Source: Planctomycetota bacterium
GTDB lineage: Bacteria; Planctomycetota; GCA-002687715; DRQF01
Direction: 5' to 3'
Assembly: GCA_011369445.1 (NCBI GenBank)
Contig: DRQF01000116.1
Coordinates: forward strand, 1-43,428
DNA: 43,428 bases
Below, one piece after another: positions 24,244 to 33,044 of this stretch; the stretch's first letter is position 1, and every line of letters begins with the position of its first letter. Under the pieces are notes generated by a model, which worked only from the letters and a program-made list of their open reading frames with translations, was not told the origin of the DNA and searched no databases. Made by a program: the position numbers and the translations under genes.

Positions 24244-26145
24244 TCAGAGGCAATCCAAGATCAACAGGTGAAGCACCGAGTCGAACATGTCGGTGTCGCC
24301 GGACGCCCCGTTGAGGTTGATGCCCAGATGGATCGTGGCTTCCGGCGTCGGGAAGGCCACGATGTGTCCGTTGAGGAGCAAGGGGAAGCCGTCCATGGCA
24401 ACGTTGTTGTCCACGGTCCCCAGAACGGAGGTGCCGATAACACCGCCCGAGCTCTTGCTGATCTGGGTGGTGATGACGACGTTGTCATCAAAGTCCCCGT
24501 CCTGATTCATGTCGCCGAAGCCTTGGTCCGAGCCCTCCATCGTGAAGGAGATGAAGCGCAAACGGGTCGAACAATCCTGGACCGAGATGTTGCCCGAACC
24601 AACGCGGACGAAGTCGCCGTTGGCGGCGATCGTTCCCCCCTGGACCCGAAAGTAGAAGACTGCATCGTCCGCCGTGTCGTTGTCGCCATTCAAGTCGTGA
24701 GAATTGTCGGCTTCATCGGCCACAAGGACCACCCAATCGCCGTTCCGTCCGCAGATGACCTGATCGCCCGCCAAACCCAAATTGACCGCCTGAGTCGCGG
24801 CGGTCTGCATGCCCACGTAGAAGGGCACCAGATCGTCCGTATCGGTGTCCCCGATCCCCTGATTGTAGTTCGTTCCGTTGGGACCTTGCGCCGTCTCCAG
24901 CGCCGTCATGACGAAGAACTCTCCGCAGACGACGGGCAGGGACGATGCGGAGCCGTCGTCCTGGGCCACGCCCACGTTATTCGCCAGGTTGGGCAGCGTG
25001 AGGTCCACCCAGAACGGCACGAAGTCGGTGGTGTCGCCGTCCACGTTGTAATCGCTCCCCGTGGGGCCGTTGTCCGCTTCACTCGCCGAAATGACCGCAC
25101 GGGTCTCCGACCCGGAAAGTCGGGTCGCCTGAATGGCGATTCCTCCGGCGGGTAGGCTCTCGGTGGAAGTGTTCACATCGAAGATCGCCGCCACGGCATC
25201 CATCATGTCCGTGTCGTTGGAGATGCCGGCGTTGAGGTTTTGCCCCTCGTCTCCCTCGTCGATGGCGTACATCACCGCGGGAGCGGCGTCGGTGCCGATG
25301 ATGCGGAAGCCGGCGGGGCTGACGGCGCGCGCCATCCCGGCCGGACCAATGTTGAAGGTCGTCATCGTGGCCACGGACATTCCCATGAGAACGTCGTCGG
25401 AGCTGTCGCCGTCGCCATTGAGGTCCGTGCCCATGCCGCCGGGATCCGTCTGATCCTCTTCCGAGGCTTCGAAGACGATGATGCCGTGCCGCAGGTCGTA
25501 CCCGAGGGAATCCGGGTTCATCGCCACCCCCGCGCCCGTCGCGGTGAGCGTCGCGGGATCGAAGAGTTGCAGGACGAAATCGTCGATGACGAGGTCGCCG
25601 TTGAGATCCTGGTTGGCGGCCACCTCGCTGGTCACGAGCACGAAGATCGAACCCTCGCCGCGAATACTCGCGACCGGTTCCAGGCTGATGTTCGTGATGT
25701 TGGGATTGGCCGGGCCGACGGGCAGACTGGGATCGAAGAGAACCAAGATGGTGTCACCGAAGTCGCCGTCCATGTTGAAGTCGACGAGGCCCTCGTCGGC
25801 TTCCTCGACGCCCCAAGCGACAAGGGTGTCATTGACCGCGAAAAGCGGGGTTCCCGCCACGCCGAGGTTCGTGATCTGTCCCGTCGTCGCATCGATCATG
25901 TGGACGACGTCGTCGGCGGCGTCGCCGTCACCGTTTAGATCCGTGGCGCCCTGTTCCAGTTCGTTGACCAGCGTGAAAACGAAATCCCCGAGATTGGTGA
26001 GGCCCGACGGGTAGTTCGCCGCCACCGCCAACCCCGTGTTCATGACCTGCGCGCCGCTGTCGCCGCTGTTCGCCCCTCCCCCGCCGCATCCGACGACGAG
26101 AAGGCTCAAGAGCGCGAGCAAAACCGGGCTGATATTCTTCTTCAT
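24244..26145 (-). CDS. Lipoprotein with about ten Asp-rich calcium-loop repeats
   Basis: A 633-residue lipoprotein (MKKNISPVLLALLSLLVVGC, Cys20, then a GGGG tether). The body is built of roughly 55-65-residue units, each with an EF-hand/dockerin-like loop followed by a hydrophobic strand: DLNGDGDAADDV, DFNMDGDFGDT, DLNGDLVIDDFV, DLNGDGDSSDDV, DYNVDGDTTDFV, DLNGDNDTADDAV, DMNQDGDFDDNV, and weaker copies such as LNGASGDTDMFD near the end. The D-x-N-x-D-G-D-x-x-D pattern fits Ca2+ binding, and the repeated strands would fit a propeller- or solenoid-like fold. I chose the ATG at 26145 (GAGGG nine bases upstream); 26154 is possible. Function unknown; extracellular binding or structural role inferred. 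Confidence 0.85.
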   Translation of the reverse strand: MKKNISPVLLALLSLLVVGCGGGGANSGDSGAQVMNTGLAVAANYPSGLTNLGDFVFTLVNELEQGATDLNGDGDAADDVVHMIDATTGQITNLGVAGTPLFAVNDTLVAWGVEEADEGLVDFNMDGDFGDTILVLFDPSLPVGPANPNITNISLEPVASIRGEGSIFVLVTSEVAANQDLNGDLVIDDFVLQLFDPATLTATGAGVAMNPDSLGYDLRHGIIVFEASEEDQTDPGGMGTDLNGDGDSSDDVLMGMSVATMTTFNIGPAGMARAVSPAGFRIIGTDAAPAVMYAIDEGDEGQNLNAGISNDTDMMDAVAAIFDVNTSTESLPAGGIAIQATRLSGSETRAVISASEADNGPTGSDYNVDGDTTDFVPFWVDLTLPNLANNVGVAQDDGSASSLPVVCGEFFVMTALETAQGPNGTNYNQGIGDTDTDDLVPFYVGMQTAATQAVNLGLAGDQVICGRNGDWVVLVADEADNSHDLNGDNDTADDAVFYFRVQGGTIAANGDFVRVGSGNISVQDCSTRLRFISFTMEGSDQGFGDMNQDGDFDDNVVITTQISKSSGGVIGTSVLGTVDNNVAMDGFPLLLNGHIVAFPTPEATIHLGINLNGASGDTDMFDSVLHLLILDCL

Positions 26146-26346
26146 GACGTGCATCCCTCTTCGATGTGCGCGTGACGTCTGACGTATCGACGTCGGAAGT
26201 CCCTGTTCTGAAGCCCTTTCCGACAATCCGCGCATTTATATCCCAAGCGACCTGAGACGTATCTTGAGGGTTTGGGAGAGGGCCTTGGCGGTGTGCTGCC
26301 GTCGGTCGTCCTCGCGCCCCCGGGCCCGAAAGCACACAATGGCACC

Positions 26347-27357
26347 ATGAAAAACCAGGAGCCCCTGCGGCATTTCCTCTTCTACACGCTTTCGCTCCCC
26401 GAGCGGGCCCTTCGCAGCACCGTGGGGCTCGCGGCAGGGGCCGTGAAGGAGATGAGCGAGTTTCTCGTGCCCAAGGCCTTCCAGGATTCGAAGACCTACA
26501 AGATCGTCGTCCGCAACTCCTTGAGCTTTCTCCTCGACAAGGTGGCGGGTCTCGAGTTGGAGGAGGAAGAAAACGAGCAGACCGTCAGCGACGACTTTCT
26601 GGCGCGCAAGGCGGTGGGGAACTTTCTCGACCTCACGAGCCTCGCCACGATGCACGTCTCGCCGGTCTGGTTGCTCGCGATCGTCAGCGACCTGGCGTAC
26701 GGCACCCACACCTACATCCAGGAACTGGCCCAGGAGTTGGAAGAGAAGGGCATCATCGCCGAGAGCTCCACGATCCGAAACGTGGACGATTTTCTGGAAG
26801 CCGTCGCGGAGGGGGCGGGGCGCGCGGCCTCCCTGGTGGACACCCCTCCCCTTTCCGTCGAGCAGCTGAAACAGAGCGCCGAGGAAACGAAGGAAGCCCT
26901 CGCCCGCGTGGACGTCACCCAGCTTCTACCCGCCAAGGAGATTCAGGAGACGTGGGACGAGATGAGACGGGTGGCCGACGCCTCGAAGCTCGGCCTGCTC
27001 GACGTCTCCGCCGCCATGACCATGAATGCGTTCGACAAGCTGGGCGCGGTCATCGACGGCACGTTCAGCGGACTGGTCGTGGCGACCGGCCTTCTCGACC
27101 GGGTCATCATCGACCACTACAAGGACGCCTTGGAACGCATCGCGGAGAAAGGGCTTTTCGCCATCGTGAAGGAGAGCTATGAGCCCTACGTCGAGGCGGT
27201 CTTCAAGAACTTTTCCGGGGACCGGGAGACCCTCACCGAAAAAGTCCTGGACGGGACGCTCCTCGTTCGCTTCCTTCGATGGTGCAAGAATCTCTTCGCC
27301 CGCAAGAAGCCCCCACACCGGGTTCCCTCTTGTCCCGACGAACACAGCCGCCCATAA
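26347..27357 (+). CDS. Helical protein of unknown function
   Basis: A 336-residue protein I cannot assign. It is mostly helical, with an acidic segment (LELEEEENEQ) and two moderately hydrophobic stretches (TMHVSPVWLLAIVSDLAYG near residue 105; TFSGLVVATGLLDRVIIDHY near 245) that may be amphipathic or membrane-associated; there is no signal peptide. It ends in a basic, Pro-rich tail (ARKKPPHRVP). The ATG at 26347 has no Shine-Dalgarno; CACAAT six bases before it could be the -10 of a leaderless mRNA. The tRNA-dihydrouridine synthase starts ten bases after its stop, so they probably share a transcript. Confidence 0.72.
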   Translation: MKNQEPLRHFLFYTLSLPERALRSTVGLAAGAVKEMSEFLVPKAFQDSKTYKIVVRNSLSFLLDKVAGLELEEEENEQTVSDDFLARKAVGNFLDLTSLATMHVSPVWLLAIVSDLAYGTHTYIQELAQELEEKGIIAESSTIRNVDDFLEAVAEGAGRAASLVDTPPLSVEQLKQSAEETKEALARVDVTQLLPAKEIQETWDEMRRVADASKLGLLDVSAAMTMNAFDKLGAVIDGTFSGLVVATGLLDRVIIDHYKDALERIAEKGLFAIVKESYEPYVEAVFKNFSGDRETLTEKVLDGTLLVRFLRWCKNLFARKKPPHRVPSCPDEHSRP

Positions 27358-27367
27358 CGAAGGCAGA

Positions 27368-28387
27368 ATGGTCTCACCGCCGATCAATCCCTGTGCCCCT
27401 CGAACTGCAATCATCGAGGGTCTGCCGTTCTCGGCCCGCGCACTGCTGGCGCCCATGGACGGCGTGACGGACCCCACATTCCGGGATCTTCTCCTCGACC
27501 TCCACGACGAGGGCGTCCTCGGGGGCACCTTCACCGAGTTCCTCCGGGTCTCCGCCCATCCGCTCCCTCGCCACGCCATTGAGAAGACCTTGGGCCCCCG
27601 CGGCGCTCGCCGCCGCCTCGGCCTGCAACTCATGGGCAACCACGAGGCCCATCTCGGCGAAACCGCCCGCCGCGCTGCGGAACTCGGCGTCCAGCTGATC
27701 GACATCAACTTCGGCTGTCCCGCACGCGGGGCCGCCAAGTCCATCGCCGGCTGCGCCCTTCTTGCCGACCCCTCTCGCATGCGACGGCTCGTCCAAGCCC
27801 TCCGTGATGCCCTGCCCACGCACATACCCGTCACCGCGAAGATCCGGTCGGGCCTCGAGGACGACAGTAACCTCGAGGACCTGGCCAAGGCCGTGGAAGA
27901 CGGCGGGGCAGCCCTCCTCACCGTTCACTGTCGGACGAAGAAAGAGGCCTACCGCGACGGAACAGCAAGGTGGGAGCGGATTGCCCGCTGCGTCGCCGCT
28001 GTGAACATTCCCGTCTGCGGCAACGGTGGTATTGAGGAGCACGCCCACATCGAGGCCATGATGCGGGCCACGGGCGCGGCGTTCGCCATGGTGGGCCGTG
28101 CCGCGATCGCCGACCCCTGGGTGTTTTCCGGCCACCGGGCGACGACCGATGAGTCCAGGGACTTCCTTGCCCGCTATGCCGAAGACATGCTGGAGCGAAC
28201 CCAAGGCCGCATGGTGCGAGTGGCGGCCCGGCTGAAGCAGATGATCCGCTATTGGAAGGCGGCTGGCCTCTTCGAGGAAAGCCGCTCCCGGTGGCTGCGG
28301 ACCAAATCCCCCGAAACTCTCGTCGCGGCGATCCTTCGCCGCGCGGAAATGGAACCCTCATGCCCGACACCTCCCGCGAAAGCGTGA
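27368..28387 (+). CDS. tRNA-dihydrouridine synthase (Dus family)
   Basis: A 339-residue FMN-dependent reductase that converts uridine to dihydrouridine in tRNA D-loops or nearby positions. Signature segments are ALLAPMDGVTDPTFRDLL, LGLQLMGN, DINFGCPARGAAKSIAG (catalytic Cys in GCP), PVTAKIRSG, LTVHCRTKKE, IPVCGNGGI and FAMVGRAAIADPW. The start at 27368 gives a normal family length; the N-terminal 15 residues are not diagnostic. Which Dus subgroup it belongs to is not clear. It lies between two uncharacterised genes in the same direction; the downstream gene starts inside its last 28 bases. Confidence 0.92.
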   Translation: MVSPPINPCAPRTAIIEGLPFSARALLAPMDGVTDPTFRDLLLDLHDEGVLGGTFTEFLRVSAHPLPRHAIEKTLGPRGARRRLGLQLMGNHEAHLGETARRAAELGVQLIDINFGCPARGAAKSIAGCALLADPSRMRRLVQALRDALPTHIPVTAKIRSGLEDDSNLEDLAKAVEDGGAALLTVHCRTKKEAYRDGTARWERIARCVAAVNIPVCGNGGIEEHAHIEAMMRATGAAFAMVGRAAIADPWVFSGHRATTDESRDFLARYAEDMLERTQGRMVRVAARLKQMIRYWKAAGLFEESRSRWLRTKSPETLVAAILRRAEMEPSCPTPPAKA

Positions 28388-29334
28388 ACGATCTCGAGTC
28401 GTGCGCGGCCCTGAATCGCCGACTTCTTCCCGCACAGTCCTCTCTGTTCCTGGCCGAGATCGATTGGGACGCGAACGAAGCCGTCCTGGACGTCACGCTC
28501 GCCGGCGCGCCCGGCGTGCGCGTTTTCGAATGGGAAGCCCCGCGCGCGTTGATCTGGGCGTTGGAATCGATCGACCCGGGGCTCCCTCCCAGCCGTCTCG
28601 CAATGCCTGTCGACATGGACTTGACCAACCCCCTCGAGTTCTCGGCCGACGAGCTCGTGGAAGCCCGGGTCCGACGCCTTAGCGGCGAAGAGGTGAACGA
28701 CATCCTGAGCGCCTCCCGCCTGCAGGTCATCCACGGCGACGCTGCGGCGCTCCGCGAGGGACAACCTGTCCATGAGCTGCGATGGGAGGGCTACACCCTG
28801 GAACCCAAGAGGACCGATCTTCACCTTCTCGTCGTGGGCCCGCCTTTCACCCTCCATGGCGAGAATGGTGAAATCTCTCTGGACGGCTTGGAGGAGCCAC
28901 CCCACCACGACGCCCCCCCGTCGGGCCCGGTGCTCTCACCCCTCCAGGCTCCCGCGTTTCCCGACGCGACGTCCGATCTCCCCGATGACATCGAGCGATG
29001 CCTGCGGCGCTTTTTCACGGCCCAGCTCACCTCGGACTGGGAGGAGCTGGCCCGCGTGTTTCCCCATCCCGATTTCGATCTTCCGAACACAGTGCACTGG
29101 CACGCCTGTCACTACCGCCGCCTTTTCGACTTCTTCCACGGGGAATCGATCGAGGACGTCTGGGTCGAGAACGACTTGGCAAGCGTCCAGGTGCGCGGGA
29201 CCCTCTCGAGCCACGCGGAAGATGACCTCCCGCCCATGACGGAGGTCAGCCTCTGGACGTTTTCCCTGCGGAGGCGTGCAAACGGTGATTGGATCGTTCG
29301 CCATTTCAGTCAGAGCTTTCTTCGTCCCCGCTGA
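28360..29334 (+). CDS. Unknown protein with NTF2/SnoaL-like C-terminus
   Basis: A 324-residue cytoplasmic protein without a signal peptide. Residues 1-200 are a mixed alpha/beta module I do not recognise (FLAEIDWDANEAVLDVTLAG, LQVIHGDAAALREG). After an acidic, Pro-rich spacer (HHDAPPSGPVLSP), residues about 215-324 look like an NTF2/SnoaL fold: IERCLRRFFTAQLTSDWEEL, ASVQVRGTLSS, VSLWTFSLRRRANGDWIVRH. Such folds bind small molecules or act as dimerisation domains; no catalytic residues can be argued. The start overlaps the Dus gene by 28 bases, suggesting co-translation. Confidence 0.7.
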   Translation: MPDTSRESVNDLESCAALNRRLLPAQSSLFLAEIDWDANEAVLDVTLAGAPGVRVFEWEAPRALIWALESIDPGLPPSRLAMPVDMDLTNPLEFSADELVEARVRRLSGEEVNDILSASRLQVIHGDAAALREGQPVHELRWEGYTLEPKRTDLHLLVVGPPFTLHGENGEISLDGLEEPPHHDAPPSGPVLSPLQAPAFPDATSDLPDDIERCLRRFFTAQLTSDWEELARVFPHPDFDLPNTVHWHACHYRRLFDFFHGESIEDVWVENDLASVQVRGTLSSHAEDDLPPMTEVSLWTFSLRRRANGDWIVRHFSQSFLRPR

Positions 29335-29355
29335 AGGCGAACACGCCCCGACGCT

Positions 29356-30525
29356 TCAGGAATCGCGCAGGCGCCCCGCGAGACCGGTGACGCCTCGCGC
29401 CTCCTCCCTTTCAGGGATGTCCTGTCCAAGAACGCGGCGTAGCCCATCAGCGAAGAGGTCGAGACCCGCCAAACGATGAGAGGTGCGGGGCCGCAAGGCG
29501 GTCTCCAGAACGTCCATGAGCCCGTCGGGCAAGCCCGACGGGAGTTCACGCAGCAGGCGTGCGTGTCCCAGGGTGCGCGCGGCGAGGCACGCTTCGGGAG
29601 TCAACGCACCGCAGGGAATGCGCAGGGCGATGAGACTGCCCAGGCAAAGGGCAAGACTCCAGACGTCCGCGAGATAGCACACCGGGCCCCAAACCGGCTC
29701 GACGGTTTCGGGCGCCAACCATTCGGGTCGCCAGCCTGGTCGATCGAGGGGGGCCGCGCCCTCGCCCATCCACGCGAAGCCCAAACCCTGGACCCGCAGG
29801 CCGTCATCCAGCCGGAAAACCCGTCCAGGATGGATCTCACCGTGGACCTGGCCGCCTTGGTGGGCCTGATGGAGAGCGTCGGCAAGATCGATGAAGAGAG
29901 ACAAGATGCCGGTGACGTGGGATGCGGTCGCGGCGAGTCGTTGCGCCGCGCGCCCCGCCTTCGCCACTTCATCGAGAACCGATGGATGGGCTCGCTCGCC
30001 GTCCAGCCACCTTCGTCTCACGGCTTCGATATCGAGGGCGCCCTCGGCTCGGACCAGCCCCCTCATGAGATCCATGAGGCTCGGCCCCTCCAGCCGCTCG
30101 CGCACAACGACGATGCGGCCTTCGCTCCGGGTCACATCGAGAATCGCCGCCATCCCCGGCGCGCCCCTTTGCGACGCATAGACGAGGGCCTTGGCAAGGC
30201 GTTCTCGCGTGGCGGGGGAAAGGTCTTCGCCGAGAAGAACGGATTCCGCCGGGCGCTCGGCGGCCTCCATGAGGGCGAACACTTCGCCATAGGGTTCGCG
30301 GCCCGTGGGAAGTCCTTCCCGCGAGGGGCTCTTGGACGGCGGAGGCAAGAGATCCCCCAAGGCCTCGGTCAGGAAACTCTCGCAGGCCAGGAATTCCTCT
30401 AGGTCCTCCCTGAACTCCTCGTGCTCCTCCAGAAGGGCCTCCCGGTCCAGGCGCTCCCCTCGATTGCGGCGATCTTGGATCTCCTCGATGAGCCGTGCCA
30501 AGCGGTCTTCTCGGGATTCAACCAT
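29356..30525 (-). CDS. Ser/Thr kinase-like protein, probable pseudokinase
   Basis: A 389-residue protein with the layout of planctomycete Ser/Thr kinases: an N-terminal acidic helix (REALLEEHEEFREDLEEFL) and then a kinase fold. The hinge is visible (IVVVRERLEGPSLMDLM), as is the helix leading to the catalytic loop (LFIDLADALHQAHQGGQVHG). That loop reads HGEIHPGRV in place of HRDxKPxN, so the catalytic Asp is Glu, and the DFG site reads GLGFAW. No Gly-rich loop or VAIK lysine is visible. WLAPETVEP and a YLADVWSLALCLG segment match APE and the DxWSxG helix. Catalysis is therefore doubtful; a binding or regulatory role is likely. It starts four bases after the ECF sigma stop. Confidence 0.8.
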   Translation of the reverse strand: MVESREDRLARLIEEIQDRRNRGERLDREALLEEHEEFREDLEEFLACESFLTEALGDLLPPPSKSPSREGLPTGREPYGEVFALMEAAERPAESVLLGEDLSPATRERLAKALVYASQRGAPGMAAILDVTRSEGRIVVVRERLEGPSLMDLMRGLVRAEGALDIEAVRRRWLDGERAHPSVLDEVAKAGRAAQRLAATASHVTGILSLFIDLADALHQAHQGGQVHGEIHPGRVFRLDDGLRVQGLGFAWMGEGAAPLDRPGWRPEWLAPETVEPVWGPVCYLADVWSLALCLGSLIALRIPCGALTPEACLAARTLGHARLLRELPSGLPDGLMDVLETALRPRTSHRLAGLDLFADGLRRVLGQDIPEREEARGVTGLAGRLRDS

Positions 30526-30529
30526 GGGA

Positions 30530-31174
30530 TCAGCCGTCGCTGAACCAGGCCATGCCCTTGAGGATGGAATGCAACTTCCGCTGCGCCCGGTGGAACAGGA
30601 CGTTGACCGCATTGGAGTTCATCCCCATGCGCTCCCCCGTTTCAGCTGCCGAAAGCTTCATGATCTGCCGAAACGTGATGACCTGGCGAAAATTCTCGGG
30701 CAGCCGTTCCATGGCTTCGTTCAGCAGCTGGTAGCCTTCTTTTTGCATGACGATCTGGCTGGGCGTCTCCTGTCCGGAAGGCACCGCGTCCCCCAGTTCA
30801 AACCCCTGGGTGTCGCTCCCTTTCGCCTTTTGCTGCAGAGAAACGGTCTCGTGGGGCTGTCGCTTGGCGGTCTTGAAGAAGTACTTGTCGAAGTCCTTGA
30901 TCTTCCACCCGATGACGGTGGTGACCCATTTGAAAAACGAGTCCGGGTCGGAGTATTCGAACTTGTGGAAGTTCTTGTAGACCTCGATGTAGATCTCCTG
31001 GATGATGTCGTCGGCCTCGACCTGAGCCTTCAGCTTGTCGAGCATCTGCATCCGAACGAGCAGCTTGATACGGGGGTAATACCGCTGAAACAGGAGGTCG
31101 AAGGCCTCACTGTCCCCGTCCTGAATGCGCAGGACGAGTTGCTGGGTCGTCCCGTGGTCCTTCTTCTTGGCCAT
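30530..31174 (-). CDS. ECF-type RNA polymerase sigma factor
   Basis: A 214-residue sigma-70-family factor of the ECF group. Region 2 is seen in DGDSEAFDLLFQRYYPRI, ADDIIQEIYIEVYKNF and FFKWVTTVIGWKIKDF; region 4 in LPENFRQVITFRQIMKLS, then AAETGERMGMNSNAVNVLFH and RAQRKLHSIL. It should direct RNA polymerase to a small regulon. I chose the ATG at 31174 (MAKKKDHG); an in-frame ATG at 31228 would add an unlikely 18-residue tail. The kinase-like gene is four bases downstream, the pairing seen with ECF factors in Planctomycetota. No anti-sigma factor is visible, so the pseudokinase may act in control. Confidence 0.92.
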   Translation of the reverse strand: MAKKKDHGTTQQLVLRIQDGDSEAFDLLFQRYYPRIKLLVRMQMLDKLKAQVEADDIIQEIYIEVYKNFHKFEYSDPDSFFKWVTTVIGWKIKDFDKYFFKTAKRQPHETVSLQQKAKGSDTQGFELGDAVPSGQETPSQIVMQKEGYQLLNEAMERLPENFRQVITFRQIMKLSAAETGERMGMNSNAVNVLFHRAQRKLHSILKGMAWFSDG

Positions 31175-31296
31175 GACGCCGGGAAATCCTGGATACTTGT
31201 GGCTGTATCGGCTCCAGGCTGGGCGCAAGCCTGAAGGTCTCCCTGAATCCTAACGTCAAACCGGAAATGGGGCAGGAGGAATCCGGAGAATCGCAC

Positions 31297-32574
31297 TCAG
31301 AAGTCCCGATTCCCCTTGGAATTGTTAACCGAATGCTTATCTTTTCGGGAGCGTTCGTTCTGAATCGTCTTGCGCTGCCAGCGGTAGTCGACGCCCCCCT
31401 CGTAGAACCGCTCCGGGTGCTCGACACACCAGATCTGCTTGTGGATCAGCCAATCCTCCGGGTCGAGTTCGAGGCCGGCCTTCAGTGCCTCGAGAGCTTC
31501 GCTTTTCTCACCGCGGCGGAGCGCCAGATCGGCCCGGATCATGTAGAGGATCTTCTGCTCGGGGAGGGCCTTCAAAGCCGCCTTCACCACGGCGCCGGCG
31601 GCCTCCAGCCCGTCGCTTTGCAGCGCAACATGGATGAGTCCCACCCATGCGCCCAAGTCCTGGGGCCGGGCCCCCACCGCATCCTCGAAGTCCTGCCGCG
31701 TCTTCCCCCCCTCGGAGCCGCGCTTTTCCACGGGAACGGGCGGACGGGCCAGCAAAGTCTCTAGCGTCTGAAAGGTCTTTCGCCCCGGGCCCGCGGCGCG
31801 CGACGCCACGAGGACGCCATTCTCGTCGAGAAGCGACCAAAGGGGGATGACCCGCTGGCCGAGAACGGCCCCCGCAAAGATGTTGGCGCGGTCGACCACG
31901 ACGGGATACGTGACGCCGAATTCCTTCACGTACCGGCCCGGCAACTCGGGCCCCTGAACATCCACGGCGATGGAGAGCATGGCCGGTGCCTTGTCGCCGA
32001 GCTTCTTCAAGAACTCCTGCCAGACCGGCAGGTGGTTGCGGCAGCCTCACCACGATGCCCAATTGACGATGAGGAGCTTCCGACCTCGAAAGTCAGAGAG
32101 CTGGATGTCCTTGTTGCCCTTGAGAGGCTCGAAAGCGAGGTCCGGGACCGGGTCGCCCACCTTCACCACTCGCAGTCCCGAAGCGACTGGCGCATCGGGA
32201 ATCCTCACGGTGTAGTCAACACGGCCTGCGTCGAGGTTGGCCCCGAAGGAGACGACTTCGCCCCCCACGAGTTCGATGAGGCCGTCCAATTCGACGCGCC
32301 GGCCCGCCCCACTGAAAAGCCTCGCTGGAGCGGGGAAGCAGATGTCTCCATGACAGACCTGGAAGGGTTCGGTCGTCGCCTTGATGTCGAGTCCCAGGGC
32401 CTTCGCGGCCCAGGCCGTGGAAACCCAGATCTCCCCGTCGAAAGAGCCCGTTCCCGTCACGGGAGCTCCGCCTTCCACGGTCAAGGACACCTGGACTTCG
32501 TCCTGAGCCGCCAATGCGGCCCCAAGCACCAAGACTCCCAAGAAGACTCGGATTCCTACGTGCGGCTTCATCAT
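31297..32574 (-). CDS. TlpA/thioredoxin-fold selenoprotein with TPR-like tail (in-frame TGA = Sec176)
   Basis: A 425-residue protein if the TGA at 32047-32049 is read as selenocysteine. A signal peptide (FLGVLVLGAALAAQ) precedes an N-terminal module with Cys74 and Cys79 (VCHGDIC). Residues 138-300 are a TlpA/redoxin fold: GDPVPDLAF, LSDFRGRKLLIVNWASW, then U176-G-C178-R-N-H-L-P-V-W, FGVTYPVVVDRAN and VIPLWSLLDENG. Sec falls where the first active-site Cys belongs. Homology, frame and length continue past the TGA without a shift. The rest is helical and TPR-like (KALPEQKILYMIRADLALRR). It should exchange thiols in the periplasm, probably reduced by the DsbD homologue of the same operon. The start overlaps the upstream stop (ATGA); the next ATG, at 32571, is equally possible. 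Conventional annotation would split this gene in two. Confidence 0.88.
32016..32032 (-). promoter_or_regulatory. Bacterial SECIS element of the TlpA-like selenoprotein
   Basis: Fourteen bases after the TGA, CCTGCC and GGCAGG form a perfect 6-bp stem with loop GGTCT. The loop closely matches the AGGUCU apical loop that E. coli SelB recognises in fdhF, and the loop starts 20 bases after the TGA, within the accepted range. Confidence 0.78.
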
Positions 32575-33035
32575 TCCGTCTCCGATTCACAGGCGCGATA
32601 GAAGGCTCGAGCCATGCCCAAGGCGAACAGATGCCGGGCCCAAAGCCTGAGATGCACCAGAAACAGGACGCCCAGGAAGGCGCCATGTGTCCACATCGGA
32701 ACGTTTTTTCCGAGTTCGAGAAAAGCGAGGATGGGTCCCGCGATGAGCGCCGGCACCATGAACGCCGCCGGGAGGAAAGCCTTGGCCTTCAACTCGGTCA
32801 CCCGCTGCAGGGCCCGGTCGCAGGCTTCAGTCGCTCGCGCCATCCTCCGCAAACGGGTCTGCCACGCACCGAGAGCGAAGTAGGGGATGCTGTGCAGCAT
32901 CAAAGCCCCCAGCAGGACAGCCAGGCCGAGCGGCAGATGCAGCCCGCGGTCGCCCAGCCATCCCACTCCGTCCACGAAGAGATAGATCCAGCCGAGGCTG
33001 ACCACCCACCCGAACCCGCGGAGAAATGTCTCCAT
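32571..33035 (-). CDS. Four-helix membrane protein between two selenoproteins
   Basis: A 154-residue integral membrane protein with four hydrophobic segments (VVSLGWIYLFVDGVGWL; LPLGLAVLLGALMLHSIPYF; FLPAAFMVPALIAGPILAF; GAFLGVLFLVHLRLWARHLF) and a basic central loop (RLRRMARATEACDRALQR). No family is recognised. It lies nine bases after the DsbD-like stop, and its own stop overlaps the TlpA-like start, so all three are one translationally linked operon. The context suggests it helps anchor or serve the redox pair. It has one cysteine in the loop and one near the C-terminus. Confidence 0.78.
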   Translation of the reverse strand: METFLRGFGWVVSLGWIYLFVDGVGWLGDRGLHLPLGLAVLLGALMLHSIPYFALGAWQTRLRRMARATEACDRALQRVTELKAKAFLPAAFMVPALIAGPILAFLELGKNVPMWTHGAFLGVLFLVHLRLWARHLFALGMARAFYRACESETE

Positions 33036-33044
33036 CGTCTCCCT

